Shown piece by piece: positions 1 to 8,155 of a DNA stretch of 51,037 nucleotides. The DNA is from Bryobacterales bacterium (lineage in GTDB: Bacteria > Acidobacteriota > Terriglobia > Bryobacterales > Bryobacteraceae): assembly GCA_003167495.1 (NCBI GenBank), contig PMSX01000316.1, positions 1 through 51,037 on the forward strand. Reading direction: 5' to 3'. The position numbers and the translations under genes are program-made. Position 1 is the stretch's first letter; each line of letters opens with the position of its first letter. The notes beneath the pieces were generated by a model that ran no database searches, was not told the origin of the DNA, and saw nothing but the letters and a program-made list of their open reading frames with translations.

Positions 1-956
1 GAATTTCCGCACCGCCGTTCTTGAAGCCCTACAACAAAAGCCTAGCGTGTGGGACGGATCAAGAAAAGCGCGTCCGGTGGACGCCTCCCACAGCTAACCA
101 AGGACATGCCGGGCCCCGGCGAATACTTTTAGCTCCCCACTCACAAAGCGGGTCCCGTGGGTTTTGTTTAGTTGCGCCGTGGGTATGCTGCTCGGGATTC
201 GCGCAAAACAGGCTCTATCTTGCGATGCGCAAAGGCCGACGAATGCGTGTTCAACGCGGTAGCGTCTCATCCAACATCTTGCTTTCAACTACGGGTACGG
301 GCAGAGCCTGGTGGCTGGTCCTTAACTGCCGATAGGTTGCGCTTTGAGTGTCCAGTCGCCTCCAGGCCGGCGTTGGTCACTTTCTTGTTTGCGTGAGTTG
401 AGTGCGCCGAAAGCTTAAGCGTGTTTTGGGTGTTTTGATTGGTAAAAAGAGAGTAGTCGTCGCCGTATGGCGGGAATCTGGAATTCGCCTTGCGGCTCAC
501 GGAGTAACGCCCGCGAATTCGCATGCGTCCAGTTACTGTCGTGATTGAAACAATCGAAGAATCGTATTCCCAATAGCTATGTCCTGATGATTTCGAATCT
601 GAGCGGTGATCCTTGCAGGCTAAGTTTATTCGAATTTTCGCTGACTTCTCGCAATTGACCCTGTACTTTTGGTATGACCTGTATTAAAGTGTAGTCAGCG
701 TTGTTTGATCTGCCGAGGCGAAAGAGCCACGCAGATCAGGCCGGTGAAGCTGCCGGCGATAGGTCGTTCTGCTCAGAGCGACAGCCCAAGAACAAAAACT
801 TCAGCAGAAGCTCCTGGGGGCAAGAGAGTTCACGTCGATTCGGTCTAGACGTCCGGCGTATACATCTGCGCATCTGATTCAATTGACCGAAACCAATCTG
901 GGACATTTCTGGCGGCAGCCTGTCCAAAATCAACTTTGCGAGGGTGCCGAGATCTT
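1..956. other. Gene-free region upstream of polysaccharide locus
   Basis: I see no credible protein gene here: the short open frames on both strands show no family resemblance, no consistent ribosome binding sites, and overlap each other. A small perfect hairpin (6-bp stem, 3-base loop) lies at 70-84 with no T-run after it. An AT-richer patch lies at about 420-445. A TTGACC hexamer (655-660) and a TATTAA hexamer (682-687) could belong to a promoter, but the 21-base spacing is longer than the usual sigma-70 spacing, so I do not call it. The part most likely to be functional is the hairpin cluster at 706-782, listed separately, which would lie in the 5' leader of the polysaccharide operon. Confidence 0.6.
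706..782 (+). promoter_or_regulatory. Probable structured leader RNA with three hairpins
   Basis: Three hairpins follow one another. The first pairs 706-713 with 731-738 (8 bp), with an inner GGC/GCC stem (717-719 with 726-728) capped by a GAAAGA loop. The second pairs 740-744 with 753-757 (5 bp). The third pairs 763-770 with 775-782 (8 bp including one G-T) around a 4-base loop. They sit about 175 bases before the antiterminator gene that opens the polysaccharide locus, so a transcribed leader is plausible. I cannot assign it to a known riboswitch class. It could also be a processing site, a small RNA, or chance. Confidence 0.4.
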
Positions 957-1496
957 ATGACTATTGTGTGCGAGCATTCCAGCCCGTGGCTGGCCATACA
1001 GGCCGATCTCAGAAAGGAGAAGATTGCCGCCGCGCACTTGGAGTTCAAAGGTTATGAAGTGTATGTCCCTCTTTACCGGAGGCAAAAGCGTTGGTCCGAC
1101 CGCCTCGTAGAAGTTGATTCGCCTCTTTTCCCTGGATATTTGTTTTGCCGATTCGACTCGAGATGCGCCCCCATTGTAACTACACCCGGCGTAGTTTCCA
1201 TCCTTGGCTGCCGTGGCAACCCCGAGCCGATACCGGAGCACGAGATTGCCGCCATCCAGACGATGTTGCGATCGGGATTGTCCGTTGGTCCCCATGGGTA
1301 TTTGCGAGCAGGCGAAAGAGTCAGAATCGACGAAGGTCCGCTCAGGGGAGTTGAAGGCTTACTCGTAAGAAGCAAGAGCGATTTTAAAGTAGTTATCTCG
1401 GTCGAAATTCTGCGGCGCTCAGTTGCTGTAGAGCTGGATCGCGAAGCAGTCAGCTCGGTTTCCCCTCTACAGAGGTTTTATAAGAAGTTACCCTAG
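957..1496 (+). CDS. NusG-like (UpxY/RfaH-type) transcription antiterminator
   Basis: This 179-residue protein is a specialised NusG paralogue. Such proteins ride on RNA polymerase and allow full transcription of long polysaccharide operons. The N-terminal NGN domain (about residues 9-105) begins SPWLAIQADLRKEK and includes the characteristic segment around LFPGYLFCRF. The C-terminal KOW domain begins near AGERVRI and continues through GPLRGVEGLLV. The length matches the UpxY family. I chose ATG 957, preceded by GAGGG; an in-frame TTG at 936 has no ribosome binding site and precedes the conserved start. Its place at the head of a 24-kb exopolysaccharide locus is typical for the family and supports a locus-specific role. 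It is not the housekeeping nusG, which sits with ribosomal protein genes. Confidence 0.85.
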   Translation: MTIVCEHSSPWLAIQADLRKEKIAAAHLEFKGYEVYVPLYRRQKRWSDRLVEVDSPLFPGYLFCRFDSRCAPIVTTPGVVSILGCRGNPEPIPEHEIAAIQTMLRSGLSVGPHGYLRAGERVRIDEGPLRGVEGLLVRSKSDFKVVISVEILRRSVAVELDREAVSSVSPLQRFYKKLP

Positions 1497-1589
1497 CCTT
1501 TTTTTCTAAGCAGGGCAGACGTCATTGGATTCCGACTATTTTGTGAGCCGCGACACTTTCTAAGAAGTGCCCCACTTGAACCCTCAACC

Positions 1590-1841
1590 ATGGCTGAAAA
1601 AGAAATTACTAAGATGGTGAGCTTTCGTCTTGCTGTTGACCAGCACACAAAACTCGAGGAGCTTCGGTTAGCCCAAGGGGAGCGGAGCGTATCAGCCGTG
1701 GTCCGTGGAGCAGTTGATAGGCTGATTCAGGATGGCCCTGGGAAAGCCGTGACGGGAGAGAACCTCAAATCACGAATCAGAAAACTCGAAAAAAGAGTAG
1801 ACTTACTAGCTCTAGACATAAAGAGAATCACAAGTCTGTAA
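1590..1841 (+). CDS. Small ribbon-helix-helix-like protein with C-terminal coiled coil
   Basis: This is an 83-residue protein. Residues about 8-48 (from KMVSFRLAVDQ through SAVVRGAVDRLI) have the strand-helix-helix pattern of Arc/CopG-type ribbon-helix-helix DNA-binding proteins. Residues about 58-83 are a charged amphipathic helix likely to form a coiled coil. It lies between the antiterminator and the PAP2-Wzi gene on the same strand, 36 bases before the latter, so it is probably co-transcribed. The likely role is a dimeric regulator, perhaps of the locus itself, but no target can be seen. There is no toxin partner next to it, which argues against a simple toxin-antitoxin antitoxin. Family assignment rests on pattern only. 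Confidence 0.6.
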   Translation: MAEKEITKMVSFRLAVDQHTKLEELRLAQGERSVSAVVRGAVDRLIQDGPGKAVTGENLKSRIRKLEKRVDLLALDIKRITSL

Positions 1842-1877
1842 CCAGAATAACTTGCCCTTTTGTGATTCTAAACTGTG

Positions 1878-4388
1878 ATGCTCGCATCGACGCGATATTT
1901 AGCACACGCCATCTTCGCAAAGTTATTCATTTGTTTGTGCCTCGCCCAACCAGCAGCCGCTGATCCGGAAGGTCAAAACGGCGAGCCAGCTGAGGTGGGA
2001 GGCTCGGGAAAAAGTTCGGACATTCTCTTTTCAAATGCACGAGATTTCTTTGCCCTTTCGAATCGAAACGATCACAAATCTTCCTCTGTTAGGCAACTTC
2101 CGCACGATCTCTGGAATGATCAGAAGCGCATCTGGACCAGCCCATTTCATTTGAAGGAATCCGATTTTCGGTGGTTATTGCCGCTGGCCGCCACAACCGG
2201 AGTTCTCATCGGGACCGATCACCACATAATGACGCTCATACATTCCGACGCGACCAATCGTTACCGCAGTTCGCTGATCTCCGACGGCGGTCTAGCTCTG
2301 TTCGCGGGCGCGGCCGCGATGTCATACGGTTTTGGGAGAATCACTCATGATGAGCACTCCCACGAGACGGGCATTCTCGCCGCAGAGGCGGCGGCCGATT
2401 CGTTTTTCGCGGTAGAAGCGCTGAAGATCATTTCTAGCCGCCAGGGCCCAGAAACGAACTCGGGCAACGGACTTTTCGAACATACATCACCGCTTGAGTC
2501 CTCTTTTCCGTCAGAACACGCCGCTTTCGCCTGGAGCGTAGCAGCAATCTTCGCACGTGAATACCCGGGAACGGCAATGCAGTGGGGTGCCTACGGTCTG
2601 GCCTCGCTCGTCAGTTTGTCTCGCGTGACGGCAGAGAAACACTTCCCGTCCGACGTTTTGATCGGTGCGGCGGCCGGCTATTTGATGGGGCGTTTCGTCT
2701 ACAACGCCCATCACGACGACAGCATGACGGATCGCACCGGCTCGACGCCCAGATACGTGAACGACTCGACGCCGGCGCTCACAGGCGTCGAACGCAAAGA
2801 ACGCGATAAGCCCACCGGATCGGTATACGTTCCTCTCGATAGCTGGACCTACCCGGCGCTCCGGCGCCTTGCCGCGCTCGGTTATATTCCAGATCAAGTC
2901 TCTGATTCCGCCCCCTGGACCCGTCTCGAGTGCCGGCACCAAGTTGAAGAAGCCGAAAACATCGCCACTAATCGGGAGATGCGGACCGCGCAGGCATCCA
3001 TCAATGAAGAAGCTCTACGCCTTATCGCCGATTTGAAAGCCGAATTCAACCGCGAGTCCGAAGGCGGAAATGTTCTCCGGCTTGAGTCCATCTACACACG
3101 CATAACTGACATCGAGGGCCCTCCACTGCGTGATAGCTACCATTTCGGCCAAACGATTAACGACGATTATGGTCGGCCCTTTGGCGAGGGCGTGAACAAC
3201 ATCACGGGCTTTTCCGCCTCCGGCGCATCAGGAGTGTTCTCGGTTTACATGCGAGGCGAATACCAGGAGGCGCCGGGCGCGGCCGCATACAGCCTCGGCG
3301 TGCGGCAGTCTATTGCGAATACAGATGAGATCCCCTTGCCAGCGGCTCGCCCGATTTCGAGTACCAGCCGTTTCGAGCCCTTGGAGATGTATGCCGGCGT
3401 CCAACTGGGCTTTGAGAACATCACTTTTGGCAAGCAGAGCCTATGGTGGGGGCCGGACGAAGACAGCGCCTTCACTTTCAGCAACAATGCCGCGCCGTTC
3501 TACATGTTACGCATGGCCCAAACCAGGCCCCTCGTACTTCCTGGCCTTTTCTCGCTACTCGGCAAAATTCGCACCGAGATTGTATTCGGCAAATTGTCCG
3601 GCAACAGTTGGCCCGCCCGCCCCTTCATCAACGCCCAGAAAATCTCATTCGACTTGACCGATAATTTCGAGCTTGGGTTCACCCGCGGCGCCATCTTCGG
3701 AGGCGTCGGACACCCGCTCACACTCGGCACTCTAGAGGCCAGCCTCTTCAGCGTCAACAGCGCGGACTTCGGCCCCTACGGCTCACGCGATCTTCCGGGT
3801 ACCCGCTTCAGCAGCTTCGATTTCAGGTGGCGCGTCCCGGGTCTCCGCAAATACGTGACGGTATATTCCGATTCTTACGGCCGCGACGAGCCCAGCCCCA
3901 TCGACAACCCCAAGCGCGCTCCCTGGGCGCCCGGCCTCTATTTAAGCCATCTGCCGCGCCTGCCGCGATTCGACTTCCGCTTCGAAACCTTTGCGACTTG
4001 GCTCTATCGCAAAGACCAGGGCGGCGACTTCATCTATTGGGACAACCAGTATCGAGACGCCGGCACCAACGACGGCGACTTATTAGGAAGCTGGGTTGGG
4101 CGGGATTCGCGCGCTTACACGGCCGACGTCGCCTACTGGTTCTCCGGGAAGTCGAAACTCCAAGCCCAATATCGCCAAATCAAAGCCGGCAATAACTTTC
4201 TTCCAGGCGGCGGAACTCAGAGTGATGTTTCGGTCACGGCGCAGTGGAGTATGACTCCGGAATGGATGGTCACCGCCAGCTGTCAATATGAGCGTTACTT
4301 CATACCGATCCTCGGCGGCCCGCGCAGAGACATCACAGGGTCGCTCCAGGTTGTCTTCACTCCCAGGCACTGGCAATGGCGATTATGA
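1878..4388 (+). CDS. PAP2 phosphatase - Wzi capsule-assembly fusion protein
   Basis: The protein is about 836 residues and begins with a signal-like segment (residues 1-29, ending near AQPAAA). Residues about 80-280 are a PAP2-type phosphatase domain. It shows a Lys...Arg segment near 188, PSEH near 211-214 in place of the usual PSGH, and SRx5Hx3D near 248-259. From about residue 315 (VPLDSWTYPALRRL) to the end is a Wzi-type outer-membrane beta-barrel domain, with the typical WWGPDEDSAF segment. In E. coli, Wzi is a lectin that anchors capsule at the cell surface. PAP2 domains hydrolyse lipid phosphates, possibly undecaprenyl pyrophosphate here, by inference. GTG 1875 and ATG 1878 are adjacent; I chose ATG. 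The stop overlaps the next gene. Confidence 0.85.
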   Translation: MLASTRYLAHAIFAKLFICLCLAQPAAADPEGQNGEPAEVGGSGKSSDILFSNARDFFALSNRNDHKSSSVRQLPHDLWNDQKRIWTSPFHLKESDFRWLLPLAATTGVLIGTDHHIMTLIHSDATNRYRSSLISDGGLALFAGAAAMSYGFGRITHDEHSHETGILAAEAAADSFFAVEALKIISSRQGPETNSGNGLFEHTSPLESSFPSEHAAFAWSVAAIFAREYPGTAMQWGAYGLASLVSLSRVTAEKHFPSDVLIGAAAGYLMGRFVYNAHHDDSMTDRTGSTPRYVNDSTPALTGVERKERDKPTGSVYVPLDSWTYPALRRLAALGYIPDQVSDSAPWTRLECRHQVEEAENIATNREMRTAQASINEEALRLIADLKAEFNRESEGGNVLRLESIYTRITDIEGPPLRDSYHFGQTINDDYGRPFGEGVNNITGFSASGASGVFSVYMRGEYQEAPGAAAYSLGVRQSIANTDEIPLPAARPISSTSRFEPLEMYAGVQLGFENITFGKQSLWWGPDEDSAFTFSNNAAPFYMLRMAQTRPLVLPGLFSLLGKIRTEIVFGKLSGNSWPARPFINAQKISFDLTDNFELGFTRGAIFGGVGHPLTLGTLEASLFSVNSADFGPYGSRDLPGTRFSSFDFRWRVPGLRKYVTVYSDSYGRDEPSPIDNPKRAPWAPGLYLSHLPRLPRFDFRFETFATWLYRKDQGGDFIYWDNQYRDAGTNDGDLLGSWVGRDSRAYTADVAYWFSGKSKLQAQYRQIKAGNNFLPGGGTQSDVSVTAQWSMTPEWMVTASCQYERYFIPILGGPRRDITGSLQVVFTPRHWQWRL

Positions 4389-6892
4389 TTTCTCGGCTAA
4401 TTTTCGGGGCTGCATTGCTCGTAGCAGCATCTATCGGCGCGCAGGTCAATCCGTATCAACTCTTTCAACAGCAGCAACCGCCCGATTCCGTGGACGGCGC
4501 GCAGACGGAATGCCCCGATGGTACGCCCACAATCGATTGCGTGCGCAAGGAGATAGATGGTAACCGGCCACAGATCGTCCCGCCCCCTTACCGGCCAACT
4601 TATGCATCCCCTTCTCAATCGTCGGCCGATTTGAAGGATCGCGAATCACCTCGGCAGCTTCCGCCGAGCTACCACATCAAAGAGCAACCCACTGAGTTTC
4701 AGCGCTTCGTTCAATCCTCGACAGGGCGACTTCTACCAATTTACGGCGCGTCTCTTTTTGAGAGGGTGCCGTCGACGTTTTCACCTCTCGATCGGATTCC
4801 CGTAACGCCTGAATACATGGTGGGCCCGGGAGATGAAGTTGATGTTCATGCTTGGGGACAAATCGACTTGAATCAACGTGTCACCGTCGATCGCACGGGC
4901 GACATTTTCCTTCCACAAGTGGGGCGGATCAGACTTGCCGGGGTTAGATTCGGGCAGTTGCGAAACACCATTCAGTCGGCCATGCAGCGTGTCTACACTG
5001 GTTTTGATCTTGATGTAAACATGGGCCAGTTGCGGTCGATTCAGATTTTCATCTTGGGTCAGGCTCGCCGTCCGGGAAGTTATACGGTTAGCTCTTTGAG
5101 CACTCTGGTGAATGCCTTATTCGCGTCGGGTGGTCCATCCTCGCGCGGCTCGTTGCGCAACATCGAACTCAAGCGCGGCGGCAGAGTTGTTACCGATTTC
5201 GATCTTTATGACCTTCTGCTGGAGGGCGATAAAACAAAAGACGCTCCGCTCCTGCCGGGAGATATTATTTTTGTCCCGAATGCCGGGGCGCGAGTAGCAG
5301 TCGCAGGCAGCGTCGGGTCGCCGGCCATCTACGAATTGAAGCCGAACACTTCGCTGGGTGATCTTCTGAGTTACGCGGGCGGACTTTCGCCGACAGCGTC
5401 CGGCCAACGGGCAATTTTGGAACGCATCGACCAGCGGTCGGCACTTCACTCGGAGAACATCGAACTCACATCGAAAGGCTTGGCTATCCATCCTCAAGAC
5501 GGCGACCTGATCCGGATCCTTCCGGTTGTGCCGAGATTCGAACGAACCGTCACACTGCGCGGGAATGTCGCCGACCCAGTTCGCTTCCCCTGGCATAGCG
5601 GGATAAAGATCAGCGATCTGATCCCAAGCAAGGAAGCACTATTAACGCGGGGGTATTGGAAAGAACATAACTGGCTCGCCGAGCGGGATGCCCTGAATGA
5701 AGATCGGGACGTTGGCCGCTATGAGGACGAGTACGAAAATCGTGAGCTACTCGGACTGCGAAACACTTCTGGAGTTATCAAGGCGTCGAGCAATGCCGAG
5801 CGCGCTGCGGACGTCTCACAGGAGTACCGCGACGAAACGCGCGATACCCAGCGCGATTCTTCTCTTGCCTCTGCGGATAGCCGGGAGATCCCGCTCCGTG
5901 AGTTTTTGCCGAAAAACGATGTTCGGCCGTTGGCCCCTGACATCGACTGGAGCTACGCAACGATTGAACGGTTAGATCCGAACAATCTAACTACCTATCT
6001 CATCTCGTTCAATCTGAGAAAGGTCGTGATTGATCACGAACCTTCCGCAGATATCGTACTTGAACCTAACGACGTGGTTACCGTTTTTTCCAATTCCGAC
6101 ATCTCCGTGCCGCGCTCCCAGCAAACCAAGTATGTGCGCATCGAGGGAGAAATCACGCTGGCTGGGATCTATTCGGTGAGGCCCGGCGAGACTTTGCATG
6201 ACATCGTCGCTCGCGCGGGCGGTCTGACCCCGAGTGCCTATCTGTACGGAGCGCAATTCACGCGCGAATCTACCCGCAAGGAAGAGCAGAAGCGCTATAA
6301 CGATTTTCTCGATCATCTTGAGCAAGATATCAATCAGAGCGCGGCAACGGTTTCCGGCCACGCCATCTCGGCCCAACAAGTCGCGGCCTCGGAAACCGGT
6401 ATTGCCGGTCAACGCAATTTGCTGCAACGCCTCCGTAGCACTCCTGTGACCGGCCGTATCGTTCTCGATCTGGAGCCAGCTAGTAAGGGAATCGACGCAA
6501 TCCCAAACGTCCCGCTCGAGAATGGCGACCTGTTGTTAGTTCCCAGCGCTCCGTCGACGGTGAGTGTCGTTGGTATGGTTTATAACCAAGCGGCCTTCCT
6601 TTACTATCCAGATCTGAGACTGGGAGACTATCTTGCCGAGGCGGGCGGTCCAACGCGCTATGCGGACCGGAGTCATATCTTCGTGATTCGAGCCGATGGC
6701 GGTGTGGTCGCCAAGGAGACTCGTTCCCGTCTGCTCGCGGCCAGTTTTGAGGCGCTCCGGATCTACCCGGGAGACACAATCGTTATTCCGACGAACGTTA
6801 GCAAAACGAGCTTCATTCGTAACTTAATTGACTGGTCGCAGGTAATCAGCAACTTCGGACTTGGCGCTGCCGCCATAAACGTCCTGAAGTAG
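4376..6892 (+). CDS. Polysaccharide export outer-membrane protein (Wza-like, multiple SLBB domains)
   Basis: This 838-residue protein has a signal peptide (SRLIFGAALLVAASIGA). A polysaccharide-export domain starts near residue 147 (MVGPGDEVDVHAWGQ) and includes VTVDRTGDIFLPQVG. Several SLBB beta-grasp repeats follow: near 225-300, near 310-385, near 595-640 (RIEGEITLAGIYSV) and near 725-800. It is the outer-membrane or periplasmic conduit for the polymer in Wzy-dependent systems. It is longer than classical Wza (about 380 residues) because of the extra SLBB repeats, as in many Acidobacteria and Deltaproteobacteria. ATG 4376 gives a 13-nt overlap with the previous gene. ATG 4385 would give the neat ATGA coupling and could be the true start. 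Confidence 0.9.
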   Translation: MAIMISRLIFGAALLVAASIGAQVNPYQLFQQQQPPDSVDGAQTECPDGTPTIDCVRKEIDGNRPQIVPPPYRPTYASPSQSSADLKDRESPRQLPPSYHIKEQPTEFQRFVQSSTGRLLPIYGASLFERVPSTFSPLDRIPVTPEYMVGPGDEVDVHAWGQIDLNQRVTVDRTGDIFLPQVGRIRLAGVRFGQLRNTIQSAMQRVYTGFDLDVNMGQLRSIQIFILGQARRPGSYTVSSLSTLVNALFASGGPSSRGSLRNIELKRGGRVVTDFDLYDLLLEGDKTKDAPLLPGDIIFVPNAGARVAVAGSVGSPAIYELKPNTSLGDLLSYAGGLSPTASGQRAILERIDQRSALHSENIELTSKGLAIHPQDGDLIRILPVVPRFERTVTLRGNVADPVRFPWHSGIKISDLIPSKEALLTRGYWKEHNWLAERDALNEDRDVGRYEDEYENRELLGLRNTSGVIKASSNAERAADVSQEYRDETRDTQRDSSLASADSREIPLREFLPKNDVRPLAPDIDWSYATIERLDPNNLTTYLISFNLRKVVIDHEPSADIVLEPNDVVTVFSNSDISVPRSQQTKYVRIEGEITLAGIYSVRPGETLHDIVARAGGLTPSAYLYGAQFTRESTRKEEQKRYNDFLDHLEQDINQSAATVSGHAISAQQVAASETGIAGQRNLLQRLRSTPVTGRIVLDLEPASKGIDAIPNVPLENGDLLLVPSAPSTVSVVGMVYNQAAFLYYPDLRLGDYLAEAGGPTRYADRSHIFVIRADGGVVAKETRSRLLAASFEALRIYPGDTIVIPTNVSKTSFIRNLIDWSQVISNFGLGAAAINVLK

Positions 6893-6910
6893 GATTCGGC
6901 AGGTTACTCC

Positions 6911-8134
6911 ATGGCAGCAATAACGAAAGAGCCGGAAATTTCTATTCTGGCCATTCTAGTCATTCTCGCGAGACGCAAGCTATTGATAGCCGGAAGTACT
7001 TGCGTTGTGATGTTGGCAGCGGCGATTGGCGTCGCTCTCGTGCCCGATACCTTCAGGGCCGAGGCTGTAATCCTCCCGCCTCAGCAGCAACAATCTTCAT
7101 TGGCCGCTTTAGCTTCGGGTGCACTGGGCAATCTGGCTGGTTCTGGGGTGACAGCGCAGTTTGGATTGAAGAATCCCGCTGATCTTTACATTGGCATTCT
7201 GAAAAGCCGAACCGTCTCCGATGAAATCGTAGCTCGATTTCACCTTCAGGATCTATATAAACTGAAGCTTCTTTCCGATACTTGTGGTGTGCTACGGAAG
7301 CAGACTTCCTTCACGAGCGGCAAGGAATCGCTTATCACAATCTCGGTTGAGGATCACGACCCGAAACGCGCGGCGGCTATGGCGAACGCCTTTGTAGACG
7401 AACTGTACAATGTGAACTCTCAGCTTGCGATCACAGATGCGTCGCAGCGCCGTTTGTTTTTCGAGCAACAGCTTCACAGAGAGAAGGACGCCTTGAGCGA
7501 TGCCGAGATCGCGCTCAAGGATACTCAGCAATCAACTGGTTTGGTGGTGCCCAGCGGTCAAGCGGAGGTCCTGATTCGTTCCGCCGCGCAATTGCGCGCT
7601 GACATCGCAAGGCAGCAAGTGGCGCTGCAGGCTGCGCGCTCGTACGCCACGGACCAAAACCCGCGGATTCAGGTTCTGCGGCGGGAAATCTCAACGATGC
7701 AAGGCCAGTTAGCGGGAATTGAAGCCGACGGTGCGGAAAGCGGGCATTTGGAAGTGTCAGCCGGCAAGCTGCCCGACGCGAGTTTGGCTTATATGCGCAA
7801 GTTCCGCGATTTGAAATATCACGAAACGTTGTACGAGGTGCTCGCGAAACAATATGAAGCGGCCGTTATCGATGAAGCGAAGCAAGCGCCGGTAATTCAG
7901 GTGGTTGACCGGGCTAGAATACCCGATAAAAAGTCTGGGCCAGCTCGGAAATTGATAACTTTATCCGCTGGTTTTATCGGATTCGTACTGAGTTTAGTCT
8001 ATGTCTGTATGGCTCACAGCATCACAGCTCTTTGTTCGGAACCGGAGCACATGGATGACATCGTTGCTATGCGCGCTGCGCTGCGGTTTCGTCGCGATAA
8101 ATCCAAAGAACGATCAACGACGGCAATTAGTTAG
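6911..8134 (+). CDS. Wzz-type chain-length determinant / polysaccharide co-polymerase
   Basis: This 407-residue inner-membrane protein has the polysaccharide co-polymerase layout. An N-terminal transmembrane helix (about 22-45) leads into a Wzz domain, seen around FRAEAVILPP and LKSRTVSDEIVARF. A long periplasmic coiled-coil section spans about 165-260. A C-terminal transmembrane helix lies near 345-370 (ITLSAGFIGFVLSLVYV) and is preceded by the proline-containing VVDRARIPDKKSGP. It sets polymer length with the Wzy polymerase and contacts the Wza channel. There is no BY-kinase domain with Walker motifs, and no separate kinase gene in the window. It begins 18 bases after the Wza-like gene. Confidence 0.88.
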   Translation: MAAITKEPEISILAILVILARRKLLIAGSTCVVMLAAAIGVALVPDTFRAEAVILPPQQQQSSLAALASGALGNLAGSGVTAQFGLKNPADLYIGILKSRTVSDEIVARFHLQDLYKLKLLSDTCGVLRKQTSFTSGKESLITISVEDHDPKRAAAMANAFVDELYNVNSQLAITDASQRRLFFEQQLHREKDALSDAEIALKDTQQSTGLVVPSGQAEVLIRSAAQLRADIARQQVALQAARSYATDQNPRIQVLRREISTMQGQLAGIEADGAESGHLEVSAGKLPDASLAYMRKFRDLKYHETLYEVLAKQYEAAVIDEAKQAPVIQVVDRARIPDKKSGPARKLITLSAGFIGFVLSLVYVCMAHSITALCSEPEHMDDIVAMRAALRFRRDKSKERSTTAIS

Positions 8135-8155
8135 AGGCGCCCCATTGAATTCAGA

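Noticed and set aside
706..760. GEMM-type c-di-GMP riboswitch upstream of the polysaccharide locus
   Set aside because: Only the GAAA loop and a short ACGCA match by eye. The conserved GCAAAGCC segment and second-helix receptor are absent, so I report a structured leader without a class.
1..956. ops/JUMPStart element for RfaH-type recruitment
   Set aside because: I searched by eye for GGCGGTAGC-like sequences before the antiterminator and found none.
1497..1510. Run of seven T directly after the antiterminator gene as a terminator
   Set aside because: No stable stem precedes the T-run. Stopping transcription here would also cut off the operon that the antiterminator is expected to serve.
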